Source: Eubacterium sp.
Lineage (GTDB): Bacteria; Bacillota; Clostridia; Lachnospirales; Lachnospiraceae
Assembly: GCA_017433295.1 (NCBI GenBank)
Contig: JAFRHL010000040.1
Coordinates: forward strand, 1 to 64,000
Direction of reading: 5' to 3'
DNA: 64,000 bases
The translations under genes and the position numbers were made by a program. Under the pieces are notes generated by a model. The model was given only the letters and a program-made list of their open reading frames with translations, was not told where the DNA came from and did no database searches. Shown piece by piece: positions 35,156 to 43,884 of the stretch; positions within the stretch are counted from its first letter, which is position 1; every line of letters begins with the position of its first letter.

Positions 35156-36328
35156 ATGGCGGATAAGAGAGATTATTATGAAGTCCTGGGTGTCGGTAAG
35201 GATGCCTCGGAAGCAGAGATAAAACGTGCCTACCGTAAGGTTGCCAAGAAATATCACCCTGATATCAATCCAGGCAACAAGGAGGCAGAAGAGAAATTTA
35301 AAGAAGCTGCAGAGGCTTATGAGGTCTTAAGTGATTCGGAAAAGAGAGCCCGCTATGACCAGTTCGGTCATGCTGCCTTTGAACAGGGCGGAGCCGGGGC
35401 CGGCGGTTTCGGCGGCTTTGATTTCGGCGGCGGCGATATGGGAGACATTTTCGGGGATATCTTCGGAGATTTCTTCGGCGGCGGCAGCCGGGGTGGAAAT
35501 GCCAGGAGAAACGGTCCCAGACAGGGAGCCAACCTCCGGGCGGCAGTCCGCATTACATTTGATGAGGCCATCCGCGGCGTAGAAAAACAGCTTGAGATCA
35601 CCTTAAAGGAGACCTGTTCCACCTGTGGCGGCAACGGCTGCAAGCCGGGTACCAGTCCCGAGACCTGTTCCAAGTGTAACGGAACCGGCCAGGTGGTTTA
35701 CACCCAGCAGTCCATGTTCGGCATGGTCAGGAATGTCCAGCCCTGTCCGGACTGTAACGGCAGCGGCCAGATCATCCGAAATAAGTGCAGCGACTGTGCC
35801 GGTACCGGTTACATTAAGGTGCGCAAGAAGATCAAGGTCCCGATTCCTGCGGGTATAGATAACGGTCAGAGCGTGCGCATTCGTGAAAAGGGAGAGCCCG
35901 GTATCAACGGTGGACCCAGAGGAGATCTTCTGGTCAACGTCAATGTGTCCAGACATCCCAAGTTCCAGAGACAGGAATATGATATATTCTCCACTGAGCC
36001 CATCAGTTTTGCCCAGGCAGCCCTGGGGGCAACGATCAAGATCGATACGGTGGACGGACCTTATGAATATACCATCAAGCCGGGCACCCAGACGGATACC
36101 AGGGTGCGCCTGAAGAACAAAGGTGTTCCCAGCCTGAGAAACAAGAATCTCAGAGGAAACCATTTCGTGACCTTTGTGGTACAGGTGCCCAGTCATATGA
36201 CGGAAGCCCAGAAGGAAGCCCTGCGCAATTTCCAGGAGGCCATGGGGGAGATCCCGCCCAGAGACCAAGAGGAGAAGAGCACCGAGAAGACTGAGAAGAA
36301 GGGCTTTTTCGGGAAAAAGAAAAAATAA
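35156..36328 (+). CDS. dnaJ: chaperone DnaJ (Hsp40)
   Basis: 390 residues. J domain ([23 protein letters not shown] in [10 protein letters not shown]), a Gly/Phe-rich region (about 76-120), and four zinc motifs [32 protein letters not shown], followed by the C-terminal substrate domains. The basic end [10 protein letters not shown] is unusual for the family. It delivers clients to DnaK and stimulates its ATPase; last gene of the heat-shock operon. Confidence 0.98.
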   Translation: MADKRDYYEVLGVGKDASEAEIKRAYRKVAKKYHPDINPGNKEAEEKFKEAAEAYEVLSDSEKRARYDQFGHAAFEQGGAGAGGFGGFDFGGGDMGDIFGDIFGDFFGGGSRGGNARRNGPRQGANLRAAVRITFDEAIRGVEKQLEITLKETCSTCGGNGCKPGTSPETCSKCNGTGQVVYTQQSMFGMVRNVQPCPDCNGSGQIIRNKCSDCAGTGYIKVRKKIKVPIPAGIDNGQSVRIREKGEPGINGGPRGDLLVNVNVSRHPKFQRQEYDIFSTEPISFAQAALGATIKIDTVDGPYEYTIKPGTQTDTRVRLKNKGVPSLRNKNLRGNHFVTFVVQVPSHMTEAQKEALRNFQEAMGEIPPRDQEEKSTEKTEKKGFFGKKKK

Positions 36329-36385
36329 AAAAGTTAACAAAAATTTAATAATTTAATTTTTCGGATAGTATATCATCTGATTATC

Positions 36386-36480
36386 AGGCTGATTACTAAT
36401 CAAAACCCGGCCTTTAAAGGACCGGTTTGCTAATCTTTTTTTGATTAGCAAGAAGGGTGATTTTGATTAGTAATCAGCCT
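36386..36480 (+). promoter_or_regulatory. paired LacI-type operators in a 20-bp inverted repeat
   Basis: AGGCTGATTACTAATCAAAA (36386-36405) and its exact reverse complement (36461-36480). Each arm contains the 13-bp palindrome TGATTA-C/G-TAATCA (36390-36402 and 36464-36476). Between them are two further hairpins, CCGG-CTTT...AAAG-CCGG (about 36408-36425) and TTGCTAATC/GATTAGCAA (36427-36451), with T7 as loop. The same palindrome controls the LacI-type gene at 41040-41052. Confidence 0.8.
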
Positions 36481-36492
36481 TTTCTGGGTGGA

Positions 36493-36522
36493 TTGACATT
36501 ATAAAAAACTTTCAGCTATAAT
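36493..36522 (+). promoter_or_regulatory. promoter of the araM-araB pair
   Basis: TTGACA (36493-36498), 18 bp, TATAAT (36517-36522), just downstream of the second operator, so a repressor bound there would sit upstream of the -35 box. Confidence 0.82.
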
Positions 36523-36554
36523 GGCATTACAGTAAAGAGAAACACGAAAAACAA

Positions 36555-36614
36555 GGCACCGGAAGACACGGCATCGGAAGACGCGACATCGGAAAACATG
36601 GCATTTAGAGAAAT
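36555..36614 (+). repeat. 15-bp tandem repeats in the araM leader
   Basis: GGCACCGGAAGACAC, GGCATCGGAAGACGC and GACATCGGAAAACAT follow head to tail (36555-36599), with a fourth, diverged unit starting GGCAT. They lie in the transcribed leader between promoter and start codon. Confidence 0.7.
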
Positions 36615-36640
36615 GCGGCGTAAAAAGGAGGTTGATCGCC

Positions 36641-37987
36641 ATGGCAGGTTCATTAGACTTAAATTCATATCTCGGCAGAGAGATTGAATGCAGCTGCGGC
36701 CACAGGCATTATTCTGCAGTGAAGAAGATTGATATTGACAAAGGGGCTGTGAAAAGGCTGCCGGACCATATTAAAGGCTTTGGTTACCAGAAGATTTTCA
36801 TGGTAGCTGATAAGAATACCTGGAAGGCGGCAGGGACCGATGCGGCCAAGGCCCTTGATGCGGCTGGAATTGTGTTTGACAAGATCATTCTGGATTACGA
36901 TGAGGTGATACCGGACGAGCATGTGATCGGCGAGATCCTGGCTGCGGTGGTTCCCGGAACTGACCTGATCCTGGCAGTGGGATCCGGAACCATCAATGAC
37001 CTCTGTAAGCTGATCAGCTTCCGTATGGGACTTGACTACATCATTTACGCAACGGCACCTTCCATGGACGGCTTCGTATCCATCGGTTCCGCCGTGATAT
37101 TAAAGCATGTAAAAACTACCCTGGATTGTCACGGACCTGTGGCTGTCATCGGGGATGTGGATGTTCTTTCCCAGGCTCCCATGAGACTGATCGCCGCCGG
37201 ACTTGGCGACACTCTGGGGAAATATACCTGTCTCTTTGACTGGAAGCTTTCCCGCATCATCAATGATGAATATTACTGTGAAGAGGTTGTGGAGATGGTT
37301 GAGACAGCCATCAGCACCGTGATGAAATACAGCAATGAGGTCCAGAACAGGAAGCCCGAGGCGGTCAAAGCGGTGACAGAAGCTCTGGTACTGACCGGAA
37401 TTGCCATGAGCTTTGTGGGAAATTCCAGACCGGCTTCCGGCTGCGAGCATCATTTCTCTCATTTCTGGGAGATGAAGGCCTTCATGCACGGGAAATTCCC
37501 TGCCCTCCACGGCACCCAGGTAGGTGTGGGCACCATCATCGCCTTATATCTTTACCATATGCTGGAAGGGGAAGAGGTTGATTTTGCCGCAGTAAAGGCT
37601 TCCGGCTTTGATAAGGCCGCCTGGGAGAAGGAGATCAGAGAGGTTTATGAGATAGCTGCCGACGGCATCATGGCTGTAGAGGAGAAGTCTCAGAAGAACA
37701 ATGTGGAACAGAGAAACGTAAGACTTGATGTGATCGGGAAAAATTGGGATAAGATCCGGAAAATGATCCATGACGACCTGCCCAAAGTAAAGGATATGGA
37801 AGAACTCTTCGCCGGCCTTGATGCCCCCGTAAATCCCACGCAGATCGATGTCAGCCTGGAAGAGCTTTACCAGAGTGTGATCTATGCCAAAGAGGTTCGC
37901 CCAAGGTATACAGTTCTTCAGCTGATCTGGGATCTGGGACTTTCCAGGAAATACGCGGAAAAGACCAGGGAGTATTTTACAGTATAA
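36641..37987 (+). CDS. araM: sn-glycerol-1-phosphate dehydrogenase (AraM/EgsA type)
   Basis: 448 residues. ATG 36641 is 8 bp after AAAAAGGAGG; the TTG at 36632 overlaps that site. An iron-containing-dehydrogenase fold: DLILAVGSGTINDLCK for NAD(P), YATAPSMDGFVSIGSA, and metal-binding His in SGCEHHFSHFWEM and FPALHGTQVGVGT. It reduces dihydroxyacetone phosphate to sn-glycerol-1-phosphate. In Bacillus the gene lies in the arabinose operon; here it is followed by a ribulokinase, a matching context. Confidence 0.9.
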   Translation: MAGSLDLNSYLGREIECSCGHRHYSAVKKIDIDKGAVKRLPDHIKGFGYQKIFMVADKNTWKAAGTDAAKALDAAGIVFDKIILDYDEVIPDEHVIGEILAAVVPGTDLILAVGSGTINDLCKLISFRMGLDYIIYATAPSMDGFVSIGSAVILKHVKTTLDCHGPVAVIGDVDVLSQAPMRLIAAGLGDTLGKYTCLFDWKLSRIINDEYYCEEVVEMVETAISTVMKYSNEVQNRKPEAVKAVTEALVLTGIAMSFVGNSRPASGCEHHFSHFWEMKAFMHGKFPALHGTQVGVGTIIALYLYHMLEGEEVDFAAVKASGFDKAAWEKEIREVYEIAADGIMAVEEKSQKNNVEQRNVRLDVIGKNWDKIRKMIHDDLPKVKDMEELFAGLDAPVNPTQIDVSLEELYQSVIYAKEVRPRYTVLQLIWDLGLSRKYAEKTREYFTV

Positions 37988-38063
37988 AGATAACGGAAAA
38001 AGACAATTAAATGGTTTGATAACATCAGATAACAAAAAACATGAATTATAAAAGGAGGTCACT

Positions 38064-39728
38064 ATGAAAAAATATGCAATCGGTCTTGATTTTGGTACAT
38101 TATCTGTTAGGGCGCTTCTCGTGGATATTGAGAACGGCAATGAGATTGCCCAGAGCGTGTATGAGTATCCCCATGCGGTAATGGAAACCCACATTCCTAC
38201 CGGTGAAAGTCTTCCTCCCGCATGGGCCCTGCAGGATCCCGGCGACTACATGGAAGGTCTGATCACAGTAGTTCGCGGAGTAATGAAGGAGAGCAAGGTC
38301 CTTCCCACAGAAGTGATCGGTATCGGTGTGGACTTTACATCTGCTACGATCATGCCGGTGGCCGCTGATAAGACACCACTCAGCATGACGGAGGAATTCT
38401 CCCACGAAAAGCATGCCTATGTAAAACTGTGGAAGCATCATGGCGCAGAAAAGGAAGCTGCTTTTATCGATCAGGTTGCCAGAGAGCGTAATGAGTCCTG
38501 GCTTTCCATGTACGGCGGAAAGATTTCCAGTGAGTGGACCATTCCCAAGATCCTTGAGACCCTCCATGAAGCACCGGCTGTTTATGAGAAGGCAGACTAT
38601 TTCCTGGAGGCCCTGGACTGGATCATCTGGGAGATGACAGACAAGCTGACCACATCTGCATGTACTGCAGGTTATAAGATGTTCTATCATCATGAAACAG
38701 GCTTCCCGTCCAAGGATTTCTTTAAGGCCCTCGACCCGAAGATGGAAAACTTTGTGGAAGAGAAGTTCAATATGCCGGTTCTTCCCATCGGTGCCTGCGC
38801 TGGTCATCTGTGCGGTTCTATGGCCAAGGAGCTGGGCCTTCTGGAAGGAACTCCTGTTGGAACAGGAATCATTGACGCCCACTGTTCTGTTCCCGGAGGC
38901 GGTGTAAGCAAACCTGGCGAGCTGATGATCATCATGGGTACCTCATCCTGCCACCTGATGCTGACAGACCACAATGCTTCCATCGAAGGCATCCAGGGAA
39001 TCGTAAAGGACGGAATCATGCCCGGCAGCTTTGGAATCGAAGCCGGCCAGTGCTGCGTGGGAGACCACTTCGCCTGGTTTGTTGATAACTGTGTACCGGA
39101 AGAGTATACCCGTCAGGCTAAGGCAAAGGGAATCAGTGTACATCAGCTGCTTTCAGAGAAGCTTCAAGGCTATAAGGCCGGTGCAAGCGGACTTCTGGCC
39201 CTCGACTGGTTCAACGGTGTTCGTTCTCCATTGATGGATTTCGATCTGAACGGTCTGATCATCGGCATGAACCTTCTGACCAAACCGGAGGATATCTATC
39301 TGGCCCTGATTGAGGCAACAGCCTACGGCACCAGAGCCATCGTAGAAAGCTTTGAGAAGGCCGGTGTTCCGGTAGACAGCGTGGTGCTTTCCGGCGGAAT
39401 CCCCTCCAAGAATCCTCTGATCGTACAGATTTACACCGATATCCTTAATCGTGAGATCAAGATTTGTGCTTCCGACCAGGCCTGTGCCCTGGGAGCCGCT
39501 GTTCTCGGAACCGCTGCTGCACCGGAGAGTGTAACAGGTTATAAAGATGCCAACGAGATTGCCGCAAAATTCGCAAGGCTTCAGGAGAAGACCTTTGTTC
39601 CGGATCCCGAGAAGGTAGCTGTATATGATAAGCTGTATGCGGAGTACAATACACTTCTTGACTATTTCGGCAGAGGCGGAAATGATGTGATGAAACGCCT
39701 CAACAGGATCCGGGAAGAGAATAAATAA
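38064..39728 (+). CDS. araB: ribulokinase
   Basis: 554 residues with AAGGAGG upstream. A FGGY-family sugar kinase: phosphate-1 motif AIGLDFGTLSVRALLVD, GIGVDFTSATIMP, GTSSCHLMLTD and VVLSGGIPSKNPLIVQIY, with QACALGAAVLG near the end. It phosphorylates ribulose with ATP, giving ribulose-5-phosphate for the pentose phosphate route. Neither araA nor araD is in the window. It shares a promoter with araM and is probably controlled by the LacI-type repressor encoded downstream. Confidence 0.94.
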   Translation: MKKYAIGLDFGTLSVRALLVDIENGNEIAQSVYEYPHAVMETHIPTGESLPPAWALQDPGDYMEGLITVVRGVMKESKVLPTEVIGIGVDFTSATIMPVAADKTPLSMTEEFSHEKHAYVKLWKHHGAEKEAAFIDQVARERNESWLSMYGGKISSEWTIPKILETLHEAPAVYEKADYFLEALDWIIWEMTDKLTTSACTAGYKMFYHHETGFPSKDFFKALDPKMENFVEEKFNMPVLPIGACAGHLCGSMAKELGLLEGTPVGTGIIDAHCSVPGGGVSKPGELMIIMGTSSCHLMLTDHNASIEGIQGIVKDGIMPGSFGIEAGQCCVGDHFAWFVDNCVPEEYTRQAKAKGISVHQLLSEKLQGYKAGASGLLALDWFNGVRSPLMDFDLNGLIIGMNLLTKPEDIYLALIEATAYGTRAIVESFEKAGVPVDSVVLSGGIPSKNPLIVQIYTDILNREIKICASDQACALGAAVLGTAAAPESVTGYKDANEIAAKFARLQEKTFVPDPEKVAVYDKLYAEYNTLLDYFGRGGNDVMKRLNRIREENK

Positions 39729-39829
39729 ATATTATTTCATATTAATTCATTTCGGTGTCTGCTGACAGACTTTAGTGGACTTTAAACAGTCTCCGGCAGT
39801 CTTTAGAAGTCTTTAGCAGATGCCGGGAG

Positions 39830-39865
39830 AATCAGTCGAAATCGCCGGGGCGATTTCGACTGATT
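39830..39865 (+). terminator. long perfect hairpin between convergent genes
   Basis: A 17-bp perfect stem (AATCAGTCGAAATCGCC at 39830-39846, complement at 39849-39865) with a 2-base loop. T-tracts are weak, but its place between the convergent ribulokinase and LacI genes suggests it stops transcription from both sides. Confidence 0.65.
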
Positions 39866-39881
39866 AAACAGGAATACTGGG

Positions 39882-40964
39882 TTAACCGGGACAGGGACCG
39901 GTGGAAGAACGGATCATCAGTTCCGGCTCATATTCCAGGCGCAGCAGGGCTGACTTGCGGTCTTCCGGATTTTTTCGGGAGGCATGGCTGTTTTGCAGCA
40001 TTCTTATGGCGGCATCTCCTTTGTCTTCGATGGAATGATCAATAGAAGTCAGGGATATTCTCTCAAAGGAAGCCGCAAGGGTGTTGTCAAAGCCGCATAC
40101 AGAGTAATCCCCAGGGATGGAGAAGCCCATTTTCTGCAGCCCGTCCATGATGCCGAAAGAGATCTGGTCATTGGTGCCCACGAAGGCTGTGGCAGGATGT
40201 TCAGGCCTCTTCATATATTGGGTGATCAGCTGGTAGCCTGCGTCATAATAACGGTTGCCGAGAAGATAATAGTCCCACTGTTCCTGGGTAAGGGCCGCCA
40301 CCTCCACCTGATCAGGATCTAAGGATGCCTCGATAAAGGCTTCTTTCAGGCCTTCCAGACGCCGGCGCCTGGGAAGCTCCAGAGGGTCAAGGGGAGTTGA
40401 CATGTAAGCGATATGCTTATGCCCCAGGGAAATAAGGTGTTCGCCGATCAGCTTGCCGGATTTTTTGCTGTCAAGCTCGATAAGAGGGACCCGGAGTTTC
40501 TCATTATAATCATTGATCAGAACAAACTGCAGTGTGTGCCTGAGCTGATTGATCATGTCCACAGCCTGGGGCGCATATGTGTAGATTACTCCGTAGAACC
40601 CGGAATTTTGTGCTGTCTGCAGAAAGGCCTCTTCCGACTTCTTTTCCCGCATGGTGTAGGTAGTCATGGTATACAGACCTTTTGCGGCAGCACTTTTTGT
40701 GATGCTGCGGACCAGGGTGGTATAGTACTCGGTGGAAAGGGAAGGACACATGATAAGAATTGTTTTATTAAGGGAATCGACCGGCTTCGGGCTTCGCTTT
40801 TTATAGACATAGCCCATGGCAGTGGCAGTATGAAGTACCTTATCGATGGTCTCCTGTTTAAAGCGAATATCCTCTCTGCCGCTTAAGATCATGGATACGG
40901 CGGTCTGGGAAAGCTGGCATTTTTTTGCAATATCACGGGTGGTGACTTTAGTTTTTTTAGGCAT
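39882..40964 (-). CDS. LacI-family transcriptional regulator
   Basis: 360 residues. The LacI HTH is at the N-terminus (TTRDIAKKCQLSQTAVSMIL, DIRFKQETIDKVLHTATAMGY), followed by a periplasmic-binding-protein-like sensor domain (ILIMCPSLSTEYYTTL, VLINDYNEKLRVPLIELDS, TAFVGTNDQISFGIMDGL, VCGFDNTLAASF). Operator evidence: TGATTAGTAATCA lies over its own -35 box and twice before araM-araB. It should repress both and be released by a pentose-type ligand, which I cannot name. Confidence 0.92.
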   Translation of the reverse strand: MPKKTKVTTRDIAKKCQLSQTAVSMILSGREDIRFKQETIDKVLHTATAMGYVYKKRSPKPVDSLNKTILIMCPSLSTEYYTTLVRSITKSAAAKGLYTMTTYTMREKKSEEAFLQTAQNSGFYGVIYTYAPQAVDMINQLRHTLQFVLINDYNEKLRVPLIELDSKKSGKLIGEHLISLGHKHIAYMSTPLDPLELPRRRRLEGLKEAFIEASLDPDQVEVAALTQEQWDYYLLGNRYYDAGYQLITQYMKRPEHPATAFVGTNDQISFGIMDGLQKMGFSIPGDYSVCGFDNTLAASFERISLTSIDHSIEDKGDAAIRMLQNSHASRKNPEDRKSALLRLEYEPELMIRSSTGPCPG

Positions 40965-41024
40965 ATACGGTTTCTCCCATCTGCATTAGAAAAGTGACTG
41001 AAGCTGAAGAAATATTCCTTTTTA

Positions 41025-41053
41025 AGTATATAATAAATATGATTAGTAATCAA
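41025..41053 (-). promoter_or_regulatory. autoregulated promoter of the LacI-type gene
   Basis: Minus-strand TTGATT (41048-41053), 17 bp, TATACT (41025-41030). The palindrome TGATTAGTAATCA (41040-41052) overlaps the -35 box and part of the spacer, the classical place for self-repression. Confidence 0.82.
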
Positions 41054-41122
41054 TGAGGAGTTGTGAGCAGATATATTTACAAGTTAACTGATTTTATCTG
41101 CCCAGAGCCGATGAACAGCAGT

Positions 41123-41146
41123 GGGGAAGGGGTATACCCCTTCCCC
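41123..41146. repeat. 24-bp perfect palindrome
   Basis: GGGGAAGGGGTA followed directly by its complement TACCCCTTCCCC. It lies in the intergenic region between the divergent LacI-type and pncB promoters; no T run follows. Confidence 0.6.
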
Positions 41147-41184
41147 CGTACTAAGCGAACTTCCATCAACCTACACAAAAAACC

Positions 41185-41213
41185 TTGAGATTTACCTTAA
41201 ATTCTAGTAAAAT
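41185..41213 (+). promoter_or_regulatory. promoter of pncB
   Basis: TTGAGA (41185-41190), 17 bp, TAAAAT (41208-41213), 33 bp before the start codon. Confidence 0.65.
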
Positions 41214-41246
41214 TACAGTCAAATAGTAAAGGGAGAGGATAAACAT

Positions 41247-42470
41247 ATGGAACCGATTATTAAGAGTTTATTAGAGACAGATGCCTATAAGTTTTCTATG
41301 GGACAGGCCATATATCATCAGTTCAGTGATTACAAGACGACCTGGACCTTCAAGTGCCGCAATGAGGATGTTCGCTTTACTCCGGAGATGATCGAGGAGA
41401 TCAAGCGCCAGATCAGGCTCTATTGTGATCTGAGGTTTACGGAGGAGGAGCTGGAGTATCTGGACAGGATCAAATGGATCAAGGGATCCTACTGTGATTT
41501 CCTGCGGCTCTGGGAACCCCGGTACGATGATTTTACATTCGGGACGGATGCCCCCTGCGGTCTGTCCATCGAGACACGGGGAACCTGGCTTAATACTTCC
41601 ATGTACGAGATTCCCGTCCTGGCCATCGTCAATGAAGTGTATTTCCGCATGAAATATGATTATGACCGGCTGATGGAGAGCTTTAAGGAAAGGCTTGATG
41701 AGAAGGTGGCAAAGATTGAAAGCGGCCAGTATAATATCGGTGCCTTTTCCGAGTTTGGTCTGAGACGGAGGCTTTCGGAGGAAGCCCAGGAGCTGGCGGT
41801 GAAAACCTTAAAGGATCATTCCTATCCGGATTCCGTCTTTGTGGGTACTTCAAATGTATATCTGGCCAGAAAGTACGGACTCAGGCCCATTGGCACCATG
41901 GCCCATGAGTGGATCATGTGTGTGGGCCAGGGCAATCATAAGCATAATCCGGCCTACTCTAACTGGTATGCCCTTGATGCCTGGGTAAAGGAATATGGTG
42001 TCTTAAACGGAACTGCCCTGACGGATGCCATCACCACCAACTGTTTCCTGGAGGATTTCCAGCTTACCTATGCCACCCTTTTCAGTGGGGTAAGGCATGA
42101 CAGCGGGGATCCCTGTGAATGGGGTGACAAGATGATAGAACATTATAAGTTCCTGGATATTGACCCCACCGGCAAAACACTTCTTTTTAGTGACAGCCTG
42201 AATTTTGAGAAAGCAGATGCCATAAAGAAATATTTTGACGGCCGTGCCAAAGTTGCCTTCGGGATTGGTACCTATATTTCCAATGATACCGAGGTGAAAG
42301 CCCTTAATATCGTTATGAAGACCACCGCCTGCAACGGCATGGATGTGGCCAAGATCTCTGATACCGAGGGGAAAGGCATGTGTAAGAATCCTGCCTATGT
42401 GAAATATTTACAGAGATGTATCAACTGGAGAATGGAAAACCGCAGCGCTAAGAAATCTTTCAGGGTATGA
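41247..42470 (+). CDS. pncB: nicotinate phosphoribosyltransferase
   Basis: 407 residues, the size of short PncB proteins. LLETDAYKFSMGQAIYHQF at the N-terminus, FGLRRRLSEEAQE, GTSNVYLARKYGLRPIGTMAHEW with the conserved His region, GVRHDSGDPCEWGDKMI and LLFSDSLNFEKADAI. It condenses nicotinate and PRPP, with ATP hydrolysis, to nicotinate mononucleotide in NAD salvage. The next gene begins 13 bp later, so they may share a transcript. Confidence 0.94.
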   Translation: MEPIIKSLLETDAYKFSMGQAIYHQFSDYKTTWTFKCRNEDVRFTPEMIEEIKRQIRLYCDLRFTEEELEYLDRIKWIKGSYCDFLRLWEPRYDDFTFGTDAPCGLSIETRGTWLNTSMYEIPVLAIVNEVYFRMKYDYDRLMESFKERLDEKVAKIESGQYNIGAFSEFGLRRRLSEEAQELAVKTLKDHSYPDSVFVGTSNVYLARKYGLRPIGTMAHEWIMCVGQGNHKHNPAYSNWYALDAWVKEYGVLNGTALTDAITTNCFLEDFQLTYATLFSGVRHDSGDPCEWGDKMIEHYKFLDIDPTGKTLLFSDSLNFEKADAIKKYFDGRAKVAFGIGTYISNDTEVKALNIVMKTTACNGMDVAKISDTEGKGMCKNPAYVKYLQRCINWRMENRSAKKSFRV

Positions 42471-42483
42471 TCCGGAGGACCAA

Positions 42484-43884
42484 ATGATTCCTGTGCCAAA
42501 ATTATTCAGAAAAACAAAAACTGTTAAGGGGATCAACGCCTATATGGATACCACATTTCATGAGGTCCTGCATACGACTTTGAACCCTGACGGACCGGGT
42601 GCTATCCGCATTCATCTGATTCCTCCGAAGAAGGAGGAGAATGCGCTGAACCCCAGCATTGCGATCATTAACGGGGCAGATATCGTTCCGGTCAACTTTG
42701 TCTGGGCGGTGATGCTGGCAGAAATGATCCGCGAGACCAACCAGTATGACGGCAGGGAGATCGGTGAGGAGGAGATACAGTCTATTCTTGACCGGACAGC
42801 AGAAAATGTGAAACAGATCATTCCTGTCCTTTCAAGAAAACGCATTAAGGGTGACATCCGGACTATCTACCAGACCATAAAGCAGATCGCCTACCGGGAA
42901 GAGGTGACGACGGATGTCCATTATATGAGTATCGGTGACTATGCTGAGTACATGAATGCACCCCACCGTATGGACCTGATGGTAAGTGCCATGACAAAGA
43001 AGGGGAAATGGCACTGTAATCAGAAATGTGTCCACTGTTACGCGGCGGACCAGGTCCTTGCCGAGGAGGAGGAGATCTCCACCGGGGAATGGAAGGCAAT
43101 ACTGGACAAATGCCGTGCTGTGGGTATTCCCCAGGTGACATTCACCGGCGGTGAACCGACCATGAGGGACGATCTTTTTGATCTCATAAAACATGCCAGG
43201 TGGTTTATCTCCCGCCTTAACACAAATGGTATAAAGCTGACACAGGAGTACTGCCGCGGGCTTCGCCGGACAGAGCTTGACAGTGTTCAGATCACCTTTT
43301 ATTCCTGGGACCGGCAAGTACATAACCGGCTGGTGGGAGCAGACCAGTATGAGAATACGGTCAGGGGAATTGATAATGCTCTGGCGGAGGGACTTTCCGT
43401 CAGCATAAACACCCCCCTTTGCACCTTGAATAAGGACTATGTAAAGACCCTTGAATTTCTTCATGAAAAGGGTGTGATCTATGTGACCTGCTCCGGCCTG
43501 ATCACCACCGGAAATGCGGTCCGTGAAGCCTCAGAGCAGCTGCAGCTGACAAGTGGGGAGCTTGAAAGCATCCTGCGGGCGTCAGTGGCCTACTGTAATG
43601 AGAACGGTATGGAGCTCGCATTTACTTCCCCGGGATGGATCGGGCAGGAGGTCTTTGACGAACTGAATATTCCGTCACCTTCCTGCGGCGCTTGTTTATC
43701 CAATATGGCCATCACCCCGGGAGGAAATGTCGTTCCCTGTCAGAGCTGGCTTTCTGATGAACCTCTGGGAAACATGCTGAAAGCTGACTGGGAAACCATC
43801 TGGGAGTGCCCGGCCTGTGCCGACAAGAGGAACTATTCATCCGAAATGACGGGTGAGTGCCCTTTGAGGAGGTATTGCCCATGA
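42484..43884 (+). CDS. radical SAM enzyme with SPASM-like C-terminus
   Basis: 466 residues. About 170 residues precede the radical SAM core, whose cluster motif is CNQKCVHC (CxxxCxxC), followed by VTFTGGEPTMRDDLF and LNTNGIKL. The C-terminal part has a second Cys set (SCGACLSN, VPCQSWL, ECPACADKR, GECPLRRYCP) like SPASM/twitch domains that bind extra iron-sulfur clusters and act on peptides. The N-terminal extension may recognise a peptide, but no clear RRE motif is visible. Its stop overlaps the start of the Cys-rich membrane protein by 4 bp, marking that protein as the likely substrate. Confidence 0.88.
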   Translation: MIPVPKLFRKTKTVKGINAYMDTTFHEVLHTTLNPDGPGAIRIHLIPPKKEENALNPSIAIINGADIVPVNFVWAVMLAEMIRETNQYDGREIGEEEIQSILDRTAENVKQIIPVLSRKRIKGDIRTIYQTIKQIAYREEVTTDVHYMSIGDYAEYMNAPHRMDLMVSAMTKKGKWHCNQKCVHCYAADQVLAEEEEISTGEWKAILDKCRAVGIPQVTFTGGEPTMRDDLFDLIKHARWFISRLNTNGIKLTQEYCRGLRRTELDSVQITFYSWDRQVHNRLVGADQYENTVRGIDNALAEGLSVSINTPLCTLNKDYVKTLEFLHEKGVIYVTCSGLITTGNAVREASEQLQLTSGELESILRASVAYCNENGMELAFTSPGWIGQEVFDELNIPSPSCGACLSNMAITPGGNVVPCQSWLSDEPLGNMLKADWETIWECPACADKRNYSSEMTGECPLRRYCP

